From an uncultured Clostridia bacterium (GTDB lineage Bacteria > Bacillota > Clostridia > Christensenellales > Borkfalkiaceae), in assembly GCA_947627765.1 (NCBI GenBank), contig CANQXA010000005.1:1-64000 (forward strand): a stretch of DNA of 64,000 nucleotides, given 5' to 3'. Shown piece by piece: positions 29,510 to 36,963 of the stretch. Numbering within the stretch: position 1 is the stretch's first letter; each line of letters starts with the position of its first letter. The translations under genes were made by a program, and so were the position numbers. The notes under the pieces are model-generated. The model searched no databases, was not told where the DNA came from, and saw nothing but the letters and a program-made list of their open reading frames with translations.

Positions 29510-30124
29510 TCAAGTGGTTTTTGCGGGGAAACGGTAATTCGGCGCCTTCATCGAGGGGCGCACGCAAATGGAGATGACTTCGCAAATGAAGAGAATATCG
29601 TCCTCGCACCCGCGCTTCACCCATTCCATCGTAATGGCGGTGACGCCGCTGATGAAGTAGCGGGACATATATTCCACGATCCGCTTATCCGTCACGCCGT
29701 TTTTTGCATAGATCGGCACAAAGACGTTCTCGATAAGTTGTTTATCAGCTTCGCCAATCGGAAAGGCATTGGAATTGTTGTAGACTTCGTACAGCCGCCT
29801 GTTCTTTTTGATGAACGTCAAATACGGCACGAGGTATTGCGGCGTAATAAAAATGAGTTCGTCCGCCGACATTTTGGAGAAGTCCGCCGCACCGAAGGAG
29901 CCGCCGAAGGACGCGAAAAATTCCGAGACGGCGCGCTCCTGCGTTTCCTTCAAAAGGTCGTACAAATTATCATAGTGCGCATAGAAGGTGGAGCGGTTGA
30001 CGCCCGCCTTTTCGCATATATCCATAATGGAAATATCATTAAATTCCTTTTGTTCGAGTAACAGGACGAGCGCATCGTCCATTTTCACGGCTGTGTTGTG
30101 GAATTTCGCTTGGGATTTGTTCAT
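29510..30124 (-). CDS. TetR/AcrR-family transcriptional regulator
   Basis: A 204-residue repressor-type protein. The ATG at 30124 follows AAAGGAG. The N-terminal HTH reads 'FNDISIMDICEKAGVNRSTFYAHYDNLYDLL', a textbook TetR DNA-binding domain (residues 28-58). The rest is the helical ligand/dimer domain, with 'EFFASFGG' and 'FISGVTAITMEWVKRG' (TetR_C_33-like). A paired motif near its promoter (30210-30235) is repeated upstream of the ABC operon at 31538, so I infer it controls that exporter and itself. The effector is unknown, perhaps an exported toxic compound. Confidence 0.92.
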   Translation of the reverse strand: MNKSQAKFHNTAVKMDDALVLLLEQKEFNDISIMDICEKAGVNRSTFYAHYDNLYDLLKETQERAVSEFFASFGGSFGAADFSKMSADELIFITPQYLVPYLTFIKKNRRLYEVYNNSNAFPIGEADKQLIENVFVPIYAKNGVTDKRIVEYMSRYFISGVTAITMEWVKRGCEDDILFICEVISICVRPSMKAPNYRFPAKTT

Positions 30125-30142
30125 AGTCCGCTCCTTTCATCG

Positions 30143-30171
30143 ATGATACCACAATTTTTCGCAAAACGCAA
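30143..30171 (-). promoter_or_regulatory. tetR promoter
   Basis: On the minus strand TTGCGT (30166-30171) and TATCAT (30143-30148) are separated by 17 bp. Confidence 0.65.
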
Positions 30172-30209
30172 ATATAAATTCGGATTTTGCCGTTTTCAGC
30201 CCGAAAAAT

Positions 30210-30235
30210 TTTTCAGAAAACAACACTTTTCTGGA
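30210..30235. promoter_or_regulatory. Candidate TetR operator, site A
   Basis: Two TTTTCNG boxes start 17 bp apart (30210 and 30227) and share an ACAC element before the second. The first box extends into a palindrome, TTTTCAGAAAA. The same layout occurs at 31448-31473. It lies about 40 bp upstream of the tetR -35 box. Confidence 0.55.
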
Positions 30236-30265
30236 TTTTACAAAAATCCATGGAGAAGGGTCAGC

Positions 30266-30718
30266 CTATTCATCGTATAGGTTGATGATCCGAAGACCTT
30301 TGCGCTTGGCATAGCGCATTGCGGTTTTTGCTCCGCTACGGTAAGCCCTTTCGTCTACATAGCAAATAAGGGCGTCGGAGGCGTCTATCATCTTCCTGTT
30401 GCTCAAAGTGATCCGTTGCTTAAAGTGCGCTTCTTCGATATCATAGAAAACGGTGTTTACGTCGGAATAGGGCGCGCGATCCCATTCGTTGCTTTTCTGA
30501 ATGGTATGCAGGCTGGTTAGAACGACTTCGATTTGCAATCCGGGATATTCTTCCCGCAGTTTACGGCAGGACTGCAGGGCGAGCTTGTCAAATTCGCCGT
30601 GCGTTCCCATTGTAAACGATAAACAGCCGTTTTCTATCTCGGCTTTGATTGCCTCGATCAACCTCCGCGGTAGGGTATTAGAAAATATCTGTCTGTGTCC
30701 GATAAATGCGGTTTTCAT
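30266..30718 (-). CDS. SLOG-family (DUF1273/YpsA-like) protein
   Basis: A 150-residue protein. The ATG at 30718 is preferred over a GTG three bases upstream because AGGAGA then has normal spacing. 'TAFIGHR', 'TMGTHGEFDKLAL' and the late 'DASDALICYVDE' with 'GAKTAMRYAKRKGLRIINL' are the nucleotide-binding signatures of the SLOG/DUF1273 superfamily (relatives of LOG and DprA), which bind nucleotides or nucleotide-derived signals. It is divergent from two small HTH genes across a region with three related palindromes, so expression is likely under an HTH regulator. Its cellular role is unknown. Confidence 0.8.
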   Translation of the reverse strand: MKTAFIGHRQIFSNTLPRRLIEAIKAEIENGCLSFTMGTHGEFDKLALQSCRKLREEYPGLQIEVVLTSLHTIQKSNEWDRAPYSDVNTVFYDIEEAHFKQRITLSNRKMIDASDALICYVDERAYRSGAKTAMRYAKRKGLRIINLYDE

Positions 30719-30730
30719 CACGCCTCTCCT

Positions 30731-30855
30731 ATATGTAGGTACACCTACATATCATTATAGAACAAACGCGGAAGATAAGCAAATGTTATGCAGGTATACC
30801 TTCGTATTTTGTCGAGGGGGATGGCTTAAACTGTTATGTAGGCAGAACTACATAA
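30731..30855. promoter_or_regulatory. Three related palindromic operators in a divergent promoter region
   Basis: Site 1 (30731-30752) has 10-bp arms ATATGTAGGT/ACCTACATAT around AC. Site 2 (30787-30808) is TTATGCAGGT/ACCTTCGTAT around AT. Site 3 (30834-30855) has arms TTATGTAG/CTACATAA around six bases and ends where the ribosome site of the next gene begins. All three have the same geometry, so one dimeric regulator should bind them, controlling both the SLOG gene and the HTH genes. Confidence 0.75.
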
Positions 30856-30866
30856 GGAGAGCCATT

Positions 30867-31109
30867 TTGACTGTAAGCGAAGCTGTTGCAAAACGAATCA
30901 ATAGATTACTGATCGAGAAGGGTATGACGCAATATCGCTTGGAACAAAATTCGGGCATCCAGCACGGCAGTATGCAGTGCATTATGAACGGTCGGAATAA
31001 GACGGTAACGCTCAGTACGGTCATCATGATCGCCCGCGGTTTCGATATGACGCTCTTGGAATTTCTGGACAATCCGGTGTTTACTTCGGAAGATTTGGAA
31101 GTCGAATAA
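30867..31109 (+). CDS. Small XRE/Cro-type helix-turn-helix protein
   Basis: An 80-residue DNA-binding protein. No ATG fits; a TTG at 30867 lies six bases after AAGGAGA and gives a start just ahead of 'VSEAVAKRINRLLIEKGMT'. The HTH is 'MTQYRLEQNSGIQHGSMQCIMNG', followed by 'KTVTLSTVIMIARGFDMTLLEFLD', the normal XRE layout. It is probably the regulator of the palindromes upstream, and site 3 overlaps its own translation initiation region. A paralogous HTH gene follows after 19 bp. Confidence 0.8.
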   Translation: MTVSEAVAKRINRLLIEKGMTQYRLEQNSGIQHGSMQCIMNGRNKTVTLSTVIMIARGFDMTLLEFLDNPVFTSEDLEVE

Positions 31110-31128
31110 ATAGATAATTCACGACAGC

Positions 31129-31368
31129 ATGAAAACCAACGAGGCGATCTTGAAGCGTATCGAGGAGATATGCAAAGAAAAAGGGAAAAACGTCTGCAAG
31201 GCGTGCTTAAACGGCGGCAAATCGCCATCCGCCCTCTACGACCTGATGAAAGGAAGGACAAAATGTCCCAAAGTTACGACGATCAGGAGCTTTTGCGAGG
31301 GAGCGGGGATCACTTTATCTGAATTTTTTGACAGAGATTATTTCAACAATTTAGATGACGATGATTAA
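31129..31368 (+). CDS. Second small XRE-type helix-turn-helix protein
   Basis: A 79-residue protein with the same plan as its neighbour: an N-terminal helix ('EAILKRIEEICKEKGKN'), an HTH ('KACLNGGKSPSALYDLMKG') and a closing 'KVTTIRSFCEGAGITLSEFFD'. It has a very acidic tail (LDDDD). No good ribosome site precedes the ATG, so it may depend on translation of the gene before it. The two proteins may form homo- or heterodimers on the upstream palindromes. Confidence 0.78.
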   Translation: MKTNEAILKRIEEICKEKGKNVCKACLNGGKSPSALYDLMKGRTKCPKVTTIRSFCEGAGITLSEFFDRDYFNNLDDDD

Positions 31369-31394
31369 GCCGAGAGAAGCTCTCGGCTTTTTTG
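31369..31394 (+). terminator. Terminator after the HTH gene pair
   Basis: GCCGAGAG (31369-31376) pairs with CTCTCGGC (31380-31387) and is followed by TTTTTTTG. Confidence 0.9.
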
Positions 31395-31447
31395 TTGCGA
31401 TTAAATTGTTGTCAAAAACGCAATTTGTCTTGTTTTGCCCAAAAAAC

Positions 31448-31511
31448 TTTTCTGAAACCGACACTTTTCGGAATTTATGTTGGGGTCTTTCTCTCTCGGA
31501 AGTCTTATAAT
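31448..31511 (+). promoter_or_regulatory. ABC operon promoter with candidate TetR operator, site B
   Basis: TATAAT at 31506-31511 is a strong -10; no good -35 is found at 17 bp, which suggests activator dependence or a weak promoter. At 31448-31473 two TTTTCNGAA boxes start 17 bp apart, separated by CACAC-like sequence, matching the site near tetR. Confidence 0.6.
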
Positions 31512-31537
31512 GGAAGTATCAAAGCGAGGAAGGGGTT

Positions 31538-32440
31538 ATGAACGCAATCGAAATACATGATCTTACAAAGAGTTTTCGCGGGATGTACGCGCTCGACGGC
31601 CTAACCATGTCCGTACCCGAGGGTTCAATTTACGGTTTCATCGGCGAAAACGGAAGCGGCAAATCAACGACCGAAAAGTGTATCTGCGGACATCTCGTTC
31701 CCGATCGGGGCAAGATCTTGCTCTTCGGAAGACCTTATACCGACGCGGGCGTCCGCGCCAAAGTGGGTGCGCTTATTGAAAATGCGGGGTGCTTTCCCTC
31801 GTCGAGCGTGTACGCGAACCTTATGATGCAGGCGATCAACTTGGGGCTGAAAGACAGAAGCGGCGAAATCGCACGGGTACTTAAAATCGTCCGCATGGAG
31901 GACAATGCGAAACTCACCTTCAAGAAGTGTTCGCTCGGCATGAAACAGCGCATCGGCATTGCCATGGCGCTCCTCGGCGATCCCGCGCTTCTCATTCTCG
32001 ACGAACCTATCAACGGACTTGACACCGACGGTATGCGCATCATGCGGGAAATTCTCGTGGACATCACGAAAAATTACGGCTGTACCGTCCTCATTTCCTC
32101 GCATATTCTCGGCGAACTTGAAAAAATTGCAACGCACTACGGGATTATCCGTCAGGGTAAAATGGTCAAAGAGATCAAAGCCTCTGAAATGGACAGCCGC
32201 TCGCAGGTGTACGTCTCCTTAAAAACGGGGGACGATAAAGCCGCGGCGGACCTCTTGCGGCGAGGCGGGTGTAACGTCAAATTCGAGGAAGGCGAGCTTC
32301 GCGTCTATGACATCGCGGACATGGGTGCCCTCTCCGCTGTCCTCTTGCAGAACGGCTTCGCACCGAGCGAACTCAAAAAGCACAAGATCGGTCTCGAAGA
32401 ATACTATGTTTCCCTCATGAGCGGGAAGGAGGCTGTGTAA
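31538..32440 (+). CDS. ABC transporter ATPase (BcrA-like), first module
   Basis: A 300-residue ABC ATPase. Walker A is GENGSGKST, the signature region is 'CSLGMKQRIGIAMALLG' and Walker B is 'LLILDEP'. The 'SHILGELEKIATHYGIIRQGKMVKEI' block and the C-terminal 80-residue domain are typical of BcrA/lantibiotic-immunity type exporters. GAGGAAGGGG precedes the ATG. It is the first of four genes with almost no gaps and is a close paralog of the ATPase at 33273. Likely role: export of or immunity to a peptide or other toxic compound, under TetR control. Confidence 0.9.
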   Translation: MNAIEIHDLTKSFRGMYALDGLTMSVPEGSIYGFIGENGSGKSTTEKCICGHLVPDRGKILLFGRPYTDAGVRAKVGALIENAGCFPSSSVYANLMMQAINLGLKDRSGEIARVLKIVRMEDNAKLTFKKCSLGMKQRIGIAMALLGDPALLILDEPINGLDTDGMRIMREILVDITKNYGCTVLISSHILGELEKIATHYGIIRQGKMVKEIKASEMDSRSQVYVSLKTGDDKAAADLLRRGGCNVKFEEGELRVYDIADMGALSAVLLQNGFAPSELKKHKIGLEEYYVSLMSGKEAV

Positions 32441-32441
32441 C

Positions 32442-33260
32442 ATGGAAAATACGAGAACATTTGGGTTCGAGAAGCCGAGCTTTTTCGAAAGATTGAATGG
32501 TATGCTCGGCGTGGACTTCTACCGCCTGTTCCACACGCCGCTCTTCTATATCTTCATCGCGATCGCGGCGATCATTCCCGCGCTTGTCTCGATGGGGGCG
32601 ATGGGCGAGGGCGAAACGGCAGGAATGTTTTTGAACGCTTGGCAGATCATCGCCGCGGACAGTCCGCTGTATACCGTTCACGACATAGGCGAGTACGCCA
32701 ACATGAACATGGTCTTTATCTTCGGCGGCATTATGGTCTCGATTTTTATCGGGCACGACTATCGGAGCGGGTACGTCAAACAACTCTTCACCACCCACGC
32801 CAAGAAAGAGGACTATATGATAAGTAAGACGCTCGTTTCCGCGTTCTCAATGGTGTGTATGTGCGGAACGTATCTTATCGGCGGGACGATTTCGGGAGTG
32901 GCCACGGGACTTCCGTTTACGGTGGGCGCAGGTTCGCTCCTCTGCGCCATTTTGGGGAAAGTGATCATGAGCCTTGGCTGGGCGAGCCTGTACACCTTTA
33001 TCAATATCATCTTCCGCAGGAAATTCGGCATTTCCATTGCCCTGTGCTTCGTTTTGGGAACGGGGATCCCCGTCATTGGCGCGGCGGCGCTTCTCGGAAA
33101 CACGGCGGCTCTCAATATCTTTCTATACGGTTCCTCGGTGCAGGCTTGCCTTTCGGCAAACCTTTTATCCGTCCTCGTGTGCCTTGCTTGCTCGGTGATT
33201 TGGGCAATCATCTATAACGTTCTCGGCTCGGTGATCTTATATCATCGGGACGTGTATTGA
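32442..33260 (+). CDS. ABC-2 permease, first module
   Basis: A 272-residue membrane protein beginning one base after the ATPase stop. A cytoplasmic N-terminus ('FFERLNGMLGVDFYRLFHTPLFY') is followed by about six TM segments (near residues 35-60, 85-105, 125-150, 160-185, 195-220, 240-265). 'IFIGHDYRSGYVKQLFTTHAKKEDYMISK' is the coupling element seen in lantibiotic-immunity type permeases. It works with the preceding ATPase. The same design recurs at 34175. Confidence 0.85.
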   Translation: MENTRTFGFEKPSFFERLNGMLGVDFYRLFHTPLFYIFIAIAAIIPALVSMGAMGEGETAGMFLNAWQIIAADSPLYTVHDIGEYANMNMVFIFGGIMVSIFIGHDYRSGYVKQLFTTHAKKEDYMISKTLVSAFSMVCMCGTYLIGGTISGVATGLPFTVGAGSLLCAILGKVIMSLGWASLYTFINIIFRRKFGISIALCFVLGTGIPVIGAAALLGNTAALNIFLYGSSVQACLSANLLSVLVCLACSVIWAIIYNVLGSVILYHRDVY

Positions 33261-33272
33261 GGAGATGCAACG

Positions 33273-34178
33273 ATGGGTAACGCGATCGAAATCAGAAACT
33301 TGACCAAGTCCTTTGGAAAGAAGCAGGCATTAAACGGGCTGACCATGTCCGTGCCTGAGGGCTCGATTTACGGTTTTATCGGCGAAAACGGAAGCGGAAA
33401 ATCGACGACGGAAAAGCTCATTTGCGGGCTCATTCAGCCGAGCGGCGGCGAGATCAAACTGTGGGGGAAAGACTATCGGGACCCCGAAATGCGCTCGAAA
33501 ATCGGCGTTCTGATCGAAGCCCCCGGGTGCTTTCCAAATTTCACCGTTTGGAACAATATGAAACTGCAAGCCGCCAACTTGGGGCTGAAAAATGAAGACG
33601 AGGAGATCCGTCGCGCTCTGCATCTTGTACGAATGGACGGCGCGGCTTCTAATAAATTTAAGAACTGCTCGCTCGGCATGAAACAACGCATCGGCATCGC
33701 GTTCGCGCTCTTGGGGGGTCCCAAACTGCTTGTTCTCGATGAGCCTATAAACGGGCTGGACGCCGACGGGATGCGCATCATGCGGGAAATTCTGACCGAC
33801 CTCTCCCGCCGCGGCACGACAATTCTCATATCCTCGCATATCTTGGGCGAGCTTGAAAAAATTGCCACCCATTACGGCATTATCCGAGGCGGAAAGATGC
33901 TTCGTGAAATGACGGCAGAACAGCTCAACGCCGACTGTCCGACCTATGTCGCCCTCAAAACGGACGAAATCGAAAAGACGCGGGACATCTTACAGCGGGC
34001 GTTCGGACGGGCGGATATGGACGAGCAGACGGGCGAGATCCGCGTCCATGGGGCGCCCGCGGAGGCTATCGCAAGGTACCTTTATGCCCGGCACGGCATC
34101 GCCGTCAGCGAGATCCGCACGGCAAAAATCAGCCTCGAAGAATACTATATCAATCTCATGCAGGAGGGAAGAAAATGA
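33273..34178 (+). CDS. ABC transporter ATPase (BcrA-like), second module
   Basis: A 301-residue paralog of the 31538 protein. Walker A is GENGSGKST, the signature region is 'CSLGMKQRIGIAFALLG' and Walker B is 'LLVLDEP'. Large blocks are identical between the two, for example 'MSVPEGSIYGFIGENGSGKS'. GGAG precedes the ATG and the end overlaps the next permease by four bases. It arose by duplication of an ATPase-permease module; the pair could make one heteromeric transporter or two with different substrates. Confidence 0.9.
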   Translation: MGNAIEIRNLTKSFGKKQALNGLTMSVPEGSIYGFIGENGSGKSTTEKLICGLIQPSGGEIKLWGKDYRDPEMRSKIGVLIEAPGCFPNFTVWNNMKLQAANLGLKNEDEEIRRALHLVRMDGAASNKFKNCSLGMKQRIGIAFALLGGPKLLVLDEPINGLDADGMRIMREILTDLSRRGTTILISSHILGELEKIATHYGIIRGGKMLREMTAEQLNADCPTYVALKTDEIEKTRDILQRAFGRADMDEQTGEIRVHGAPAEAIARYLYARHGIAVSEIRTAKISLEEYYINLMQEGRK

Positions 34179-34978
34179 ACGAAACCATGAAAAAGGGCGG
34201 CTTCAAAGACCGCCTCAAAACCATGCTCAACGTGGACTTCCGCAGAATGTTTTGGGCGCCCACGGTCTATATTATGCTCGCCGTCTCCCTCGCGCTTCCC
34301 GTTTTGATTTTGGTGATGACCTCATTCGTGGGGGGTATGTCCGCAACCGACCCTCAGACAGGACTTCCGACGACGGTAGAAGCCTTCACCAACGTCTGGC
34401 AGGCGATCGGCTCGGCGGGCGGAAATGCGATGCGCATGGATCTCACGAGTATGTGCAACATCAACCTCTTGTACTTCCTCGTGGCGATCTTCGTCTGCCT
34501 ATTCGTCGGCGAAGATTTTCGGAGCGGATACGTCAAGAACCTGTTCGCGGTGCGCGCGAAGAAGCTCGATTACGTCCTCTCCAAAACCATCGTGCTGTTT
34601 GTAGCGGCTATCGGAATGTTCATTTTCTACTTTGTCGGCGCGATGATCGGCGGCGGGATCGCGGGGCTTTCCTTTGATGTCGCGGCGGTGGGCGCAAGCG
34701 TGGGCGGAATCGTCGCTTGCATGGTCAGCAAGATCTTCTTCGCGCTCGTCTTTGTGTCGATCGCCTTGACGCTTAGCTCGGTCGGAAAACAGCGGCTGTG
34801 GCTCTCGATCCTCGGCTCTCTCGCGGCGGGAATGCTCTTATTTACGATGATCCCCATGATGACGCCGCTCAATGCGGGCGCGTTCAACGTCATTCTCTGC
34901 GTCGCGGGCGGATCCCTTTTCGCCGCAGGGCTCGGAGCGGTCTCGAATGTGATACTTAACAAGACGAGCTTGGTGTAA
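34175..34978 (+). CDS. ABC-2 permease, second module
   Basis: A 267-residue membrane protein, coupled to the preceding ATPase by an ATGA overlap. It has the same plan as the first permease ('MLNVDFRRMFWAPTVYIML' at the N-terminus, 'LFVGEDFRSGYVKNLFAVRAKK' as coupling element) and about six TM segments. Sequence has diverged more than in the ATPases, so substrate specificity probably lies here. Confidence 0.85.
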   Translation: MNETMKKGGFKDRLKTMLNVDFRRMFWAPTVYIMLAVSLALPVLILVMTSFVGGMSATDPQTGLPTTVEAFTNVWQAIGSAGGNAMRMDLTSMCNINLLYFLVAIFVCLFVGEDFRSGYVKNLFAVRAKKLDYVLSKTIVLFVAAIGMFIFYFVGAMIGGGIAGLSFDVAAVGASVGGIVACMVSKIFFALVFVSIALTLSSVGKQRLWLSILGSLAAGMLLFTMIPMMTPLNAGAFNVILCVAGGSLFAAGLGAVSNVILNKTSLV

Positions 34979-35547
34979 GGAGTATAGGAGAACGCTCTCG
35001 CCGTGAGATCTCTCAGCGTTCTCCCTGTGCCAAAACCCGCGGCGCGCCCTCGTCGCCGTCCGAGATCATTTTGCGCTTTTTTGCGAAAAGCTTTGTTTCG
35101 CCCTCTGCGGCTCCTCTTCCCGAAAAATCTTGCGAGGCAATCTTTCTCGGGAGCCCTCGTTTTTTCTTGGTTCGGGGCTACAAGAGGTCACGGGCAAATT
35201 TCATCGCAGTACAGCGAGACGGACTTCCAAACGGAAGTCCGTCTCGCTGGTTGAGGTGACGGGACTTGCGCCTTTGGCGCGCGCCCTCGTCGCCGTCCGA
35301 GATTATTTTGCGCTTTTCTTTGAAAAGCTGATTTTATCTCGACGGCTCCTCTTCCCATAAAAATACTACGTCTTTTTATGGGAGCCCAAAATGTCCACAG
35401 GACTGATGCAGTTTGCGGCAGACTTGGTTGTTGTCTGACGATTCGCCCGCAAACCGCTCGCTCCCGCTCGCTCCTTAGGGCGTTTAACTTGTTCATTGTT
35501 CCGCAAGGAGTTTCCCTATTCCATTATCAGTAGCTATTTTAGTGTAC
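34979..35547. repeat. Repeat-rich intergenic region at the left edge of the island
   Basis: No gene is supported in this gap. It starts with a hairpin (GGAGAACGCT 34987-34996 with AGCGTTCTCC 35015-35024), a likely operon end. A direct repeat of about 77 bp follows (35044-35120 and 35281-35356, opening GCGCCCTCGTCGCCGTCCGA). Between the copies is a perfect 17-bp hairpin with an AAAC loop (35212-35228 with 35233-35249). Short open frames here are by-products of the repeats. The layout suggests a small non-autonomous element or an integration scar. Confidence 0.6.
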
Positions 35548-35603
35548 AATGTTGACAGGTTTTTTCAAAAAATGTTGACAGGTTCTTTCAAAAGTAGTAT
35601 AAT
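35548..35603 (+). promoter_or_regulatory. Island promoter within a 23-bp tandem repeat
   Basis: A 23-bp unit (opening AATGTTGACAGGTT, ending TTTCAAAA) is repeated in tandem at 35548-35570 and 35571-35593 with one mismatch. Each copy contains TTGACA. The second (35575-35580) is 17 bp from TATAAT (35598-35603). The upstream copy may be an operator half or a duplicated -35. Confidence 0.8.
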
Positions 35604-35718
35604 TCCATATAGTAGTGCTATTTATGATAAAACGGCTTATAAGTTAAAATGTTTCTTTTCAAGAAACCAAAATCAAAAACAATACGATATAATAAAGGTA
35701 AATTAGGAGGCAAAAGAA

Positions 35719-36318
35719 ATGCAACAACAAAAATTCATCACATCACATTGGCAACGTGTACGGAGAGCTAAGGAACGGATCCCAAGCCTTCCTGAGAAGA
35801 TTTCGATTATCGACAGGGAGGCTTATGTGGAATTTTTTCTTCTCGAAGATGTAGCACGGTTGTACGAGTATCGGTTAGAGCAAGAAAAACGAAAGGTGGT
35901 GACAACGTCTGCCGGTCAACGGGCAAAACTCGCAAACATCGAAAAATTCACCGCGGTCATAAACTTGTTCAATTCCGCCATTGAAATTGCTTGGGGACAC
36001 ATTACTTCCGGAAACTATTCTGCGGTATGGAAAGCGATTCCGGAGCATGCGTTGATGGTGGCGGCAGGCAGCGTGAAAAATCTTCCAACGCTCCGCAAGA
36101 TCGCCGTAGATCTTCTAAAAGAACTTATGGACGAAGCCGTCGTCGCAACGGGAGCAAATATCGGGTTTGAAGAGGATCAGGTCCAACTTGACGCGCATGA
36201 CGCCAACGTCCGTAGCGTAAAGGGTCTACCTGCGCCGGAGGAGATCGCTGCGCTCATTAAGGCGGTAGAAGTTGCTATCCCGGATAAACAAAAGGCTCCT
36301 CGAACGAAAATCAATTAA
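35719..36318 (+). CDS. Helical protein of unknown function, first gene of the ESCRT-like island
   Basis: A 199-residue soluble protein; AGGAGG lies before the ATG. No family is recognised. It is predicted mostly helical. The N-terminal 65 residues are basic and amphipathic ('WQRVRRAKERI', 'LYEYRLEQEKRK'). A middle region (70-140) has more hydrophobic helices ('AVINLFNSAIEIAWGHI', 'TLRKIAVDLLKELMDEAVV'), and the tail is a short amphipathic helix ('PAPEEIAALIKAVEVAI') plus a basic end. It heads a row of thirteen same-strand genes and is probably a structural or adaptor partner of the Snf7-like protein that follows after 34 bp. Confidence 0.7.
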   Translation: MQQQKFITSHWQRVRRAKERIPSLPEKISIIDREAYVEFFLLEDVARLYEYRLEQEKRKVVTTSAGQRAKLANIEKFTAVINLFNSAIEIAWGHITSGNYSAVWKAIPEHALMVAAGSVKNLPTLRKIAVDLLKELMDEAVVATGANIGFEEDQVQLDAHDANVRSVKGLPAPEEIAALIKAVEVAIPDKQKAPRTKIN

Positions 36319-36352
36319 ACACGAAAATCAAATAAAAAGGAGAAAATAAAAA

Positions 36353-36961
36353 ATGGCAAAAAAATCCAACGATGAAAAAATTATCGCAGCGATGGATGCG
36401 CTTGATACAGGCGTTCGCACATTGGAAAAGTATGGCGCAAGATATGACGAACACATTGATCGCGCCGCACTCCGTGGGGATGATGCGAGAGCGAAACAGC
36501 TCATTAAACAAAAGCACAGAGTGTATTCGCTCGCAGAACAGCTTGTGACATTGAAGAGTAATATTGAGCTTGGTGCTTGTACGTCGCAAGCCATCTCGCA
36601 ACTCGGCGCGATCCCCGCGGCGATCGCCGGTTGCAAAGGACTTCTCGCGGAAACGCCCAACTTTGCGAAACTCGGAAAAAGTATCAAATCGATCTTCAAG
36701 GATATGAATAAGTCCGAGGCGGAAATCGCAAAGTTAAACGCGATCCTGGAACCCGAACCGGCTCAGACGGTGGCGAGCCGTTTGGACGGCACGGTCGTTT
36801 CCGAAGAGGAGAACAGCGATTGGTTCAAGGCCGAGTATGCGGCAATGGTCGAGCGCGTGAAGCACAAGATCGCGCCTGAATCCGTAGCGAAACCAGAGAT
36901 CGATGAAGCAACGGGCGACATTGACTACGAAGGCATTATCGAAGACGAGAAGAAAAAATAA
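36353..36961 (+). CDS. Snf7/ESCRT-III-like coiled-coil protein
   Basis: A 202-residue helical protein; AAGGAG precedes the ATG. Residues 10-75 form a long charged hairpin ('ALDTGVRTLEKYGARYDEHI', 'RGDDARAKQLIKQKHRVYSL'), matching the ESCRT-III core pattern of a basic helical pair with the 'GD..RA..L...K' turn. A small/apolar helix (85-110) and a helix like Snf7 helix 4 follow ('LGKSIKSIFKDMNKSEAEIA'). The last 60 residues are acidic and end in 'DIDYEGIIEDE', where eukaryotic ESCRT-III proteins carry the motif bound by MIT domains. The next gene encodes a Vps4-like AAA ATPase with an MIT-like N-terminus, which strengthens the call. PspA/Vipp1 are the known bacterial ESCRT-III relatives; this protein is not obviously one of them. 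The homology is inferred from pattern and context, not proven. Confidence 0.6.
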   Translation: MAKKSNDEKIIAAMDALDTGVRTLEKYGARYDEHIDRAALRGDDARAKQLIKQKHRVYSLAEQLVTLKSNIELGACTSQAISQLGAIPAAIAGCKGLLAETPNFAKLGKSIKSIFKDMNKSEAEIAKLNAILEPEPAQTVASRLDGTVVSEEENSDWFKAEYAAMVERVKHKIAPESVAKPEIDEATGDIDYEGIIEDEKKK

Positions 36962-36963
36962 TC

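Noticed and set aside
35250-35300. tRNA 3' end-like sequence (GGTGACGGGACTTG)
   Set aside because: It resembles the reverse complement of a tRNA T-arm, but no acceptor, D or anticodon arms can be built around it.
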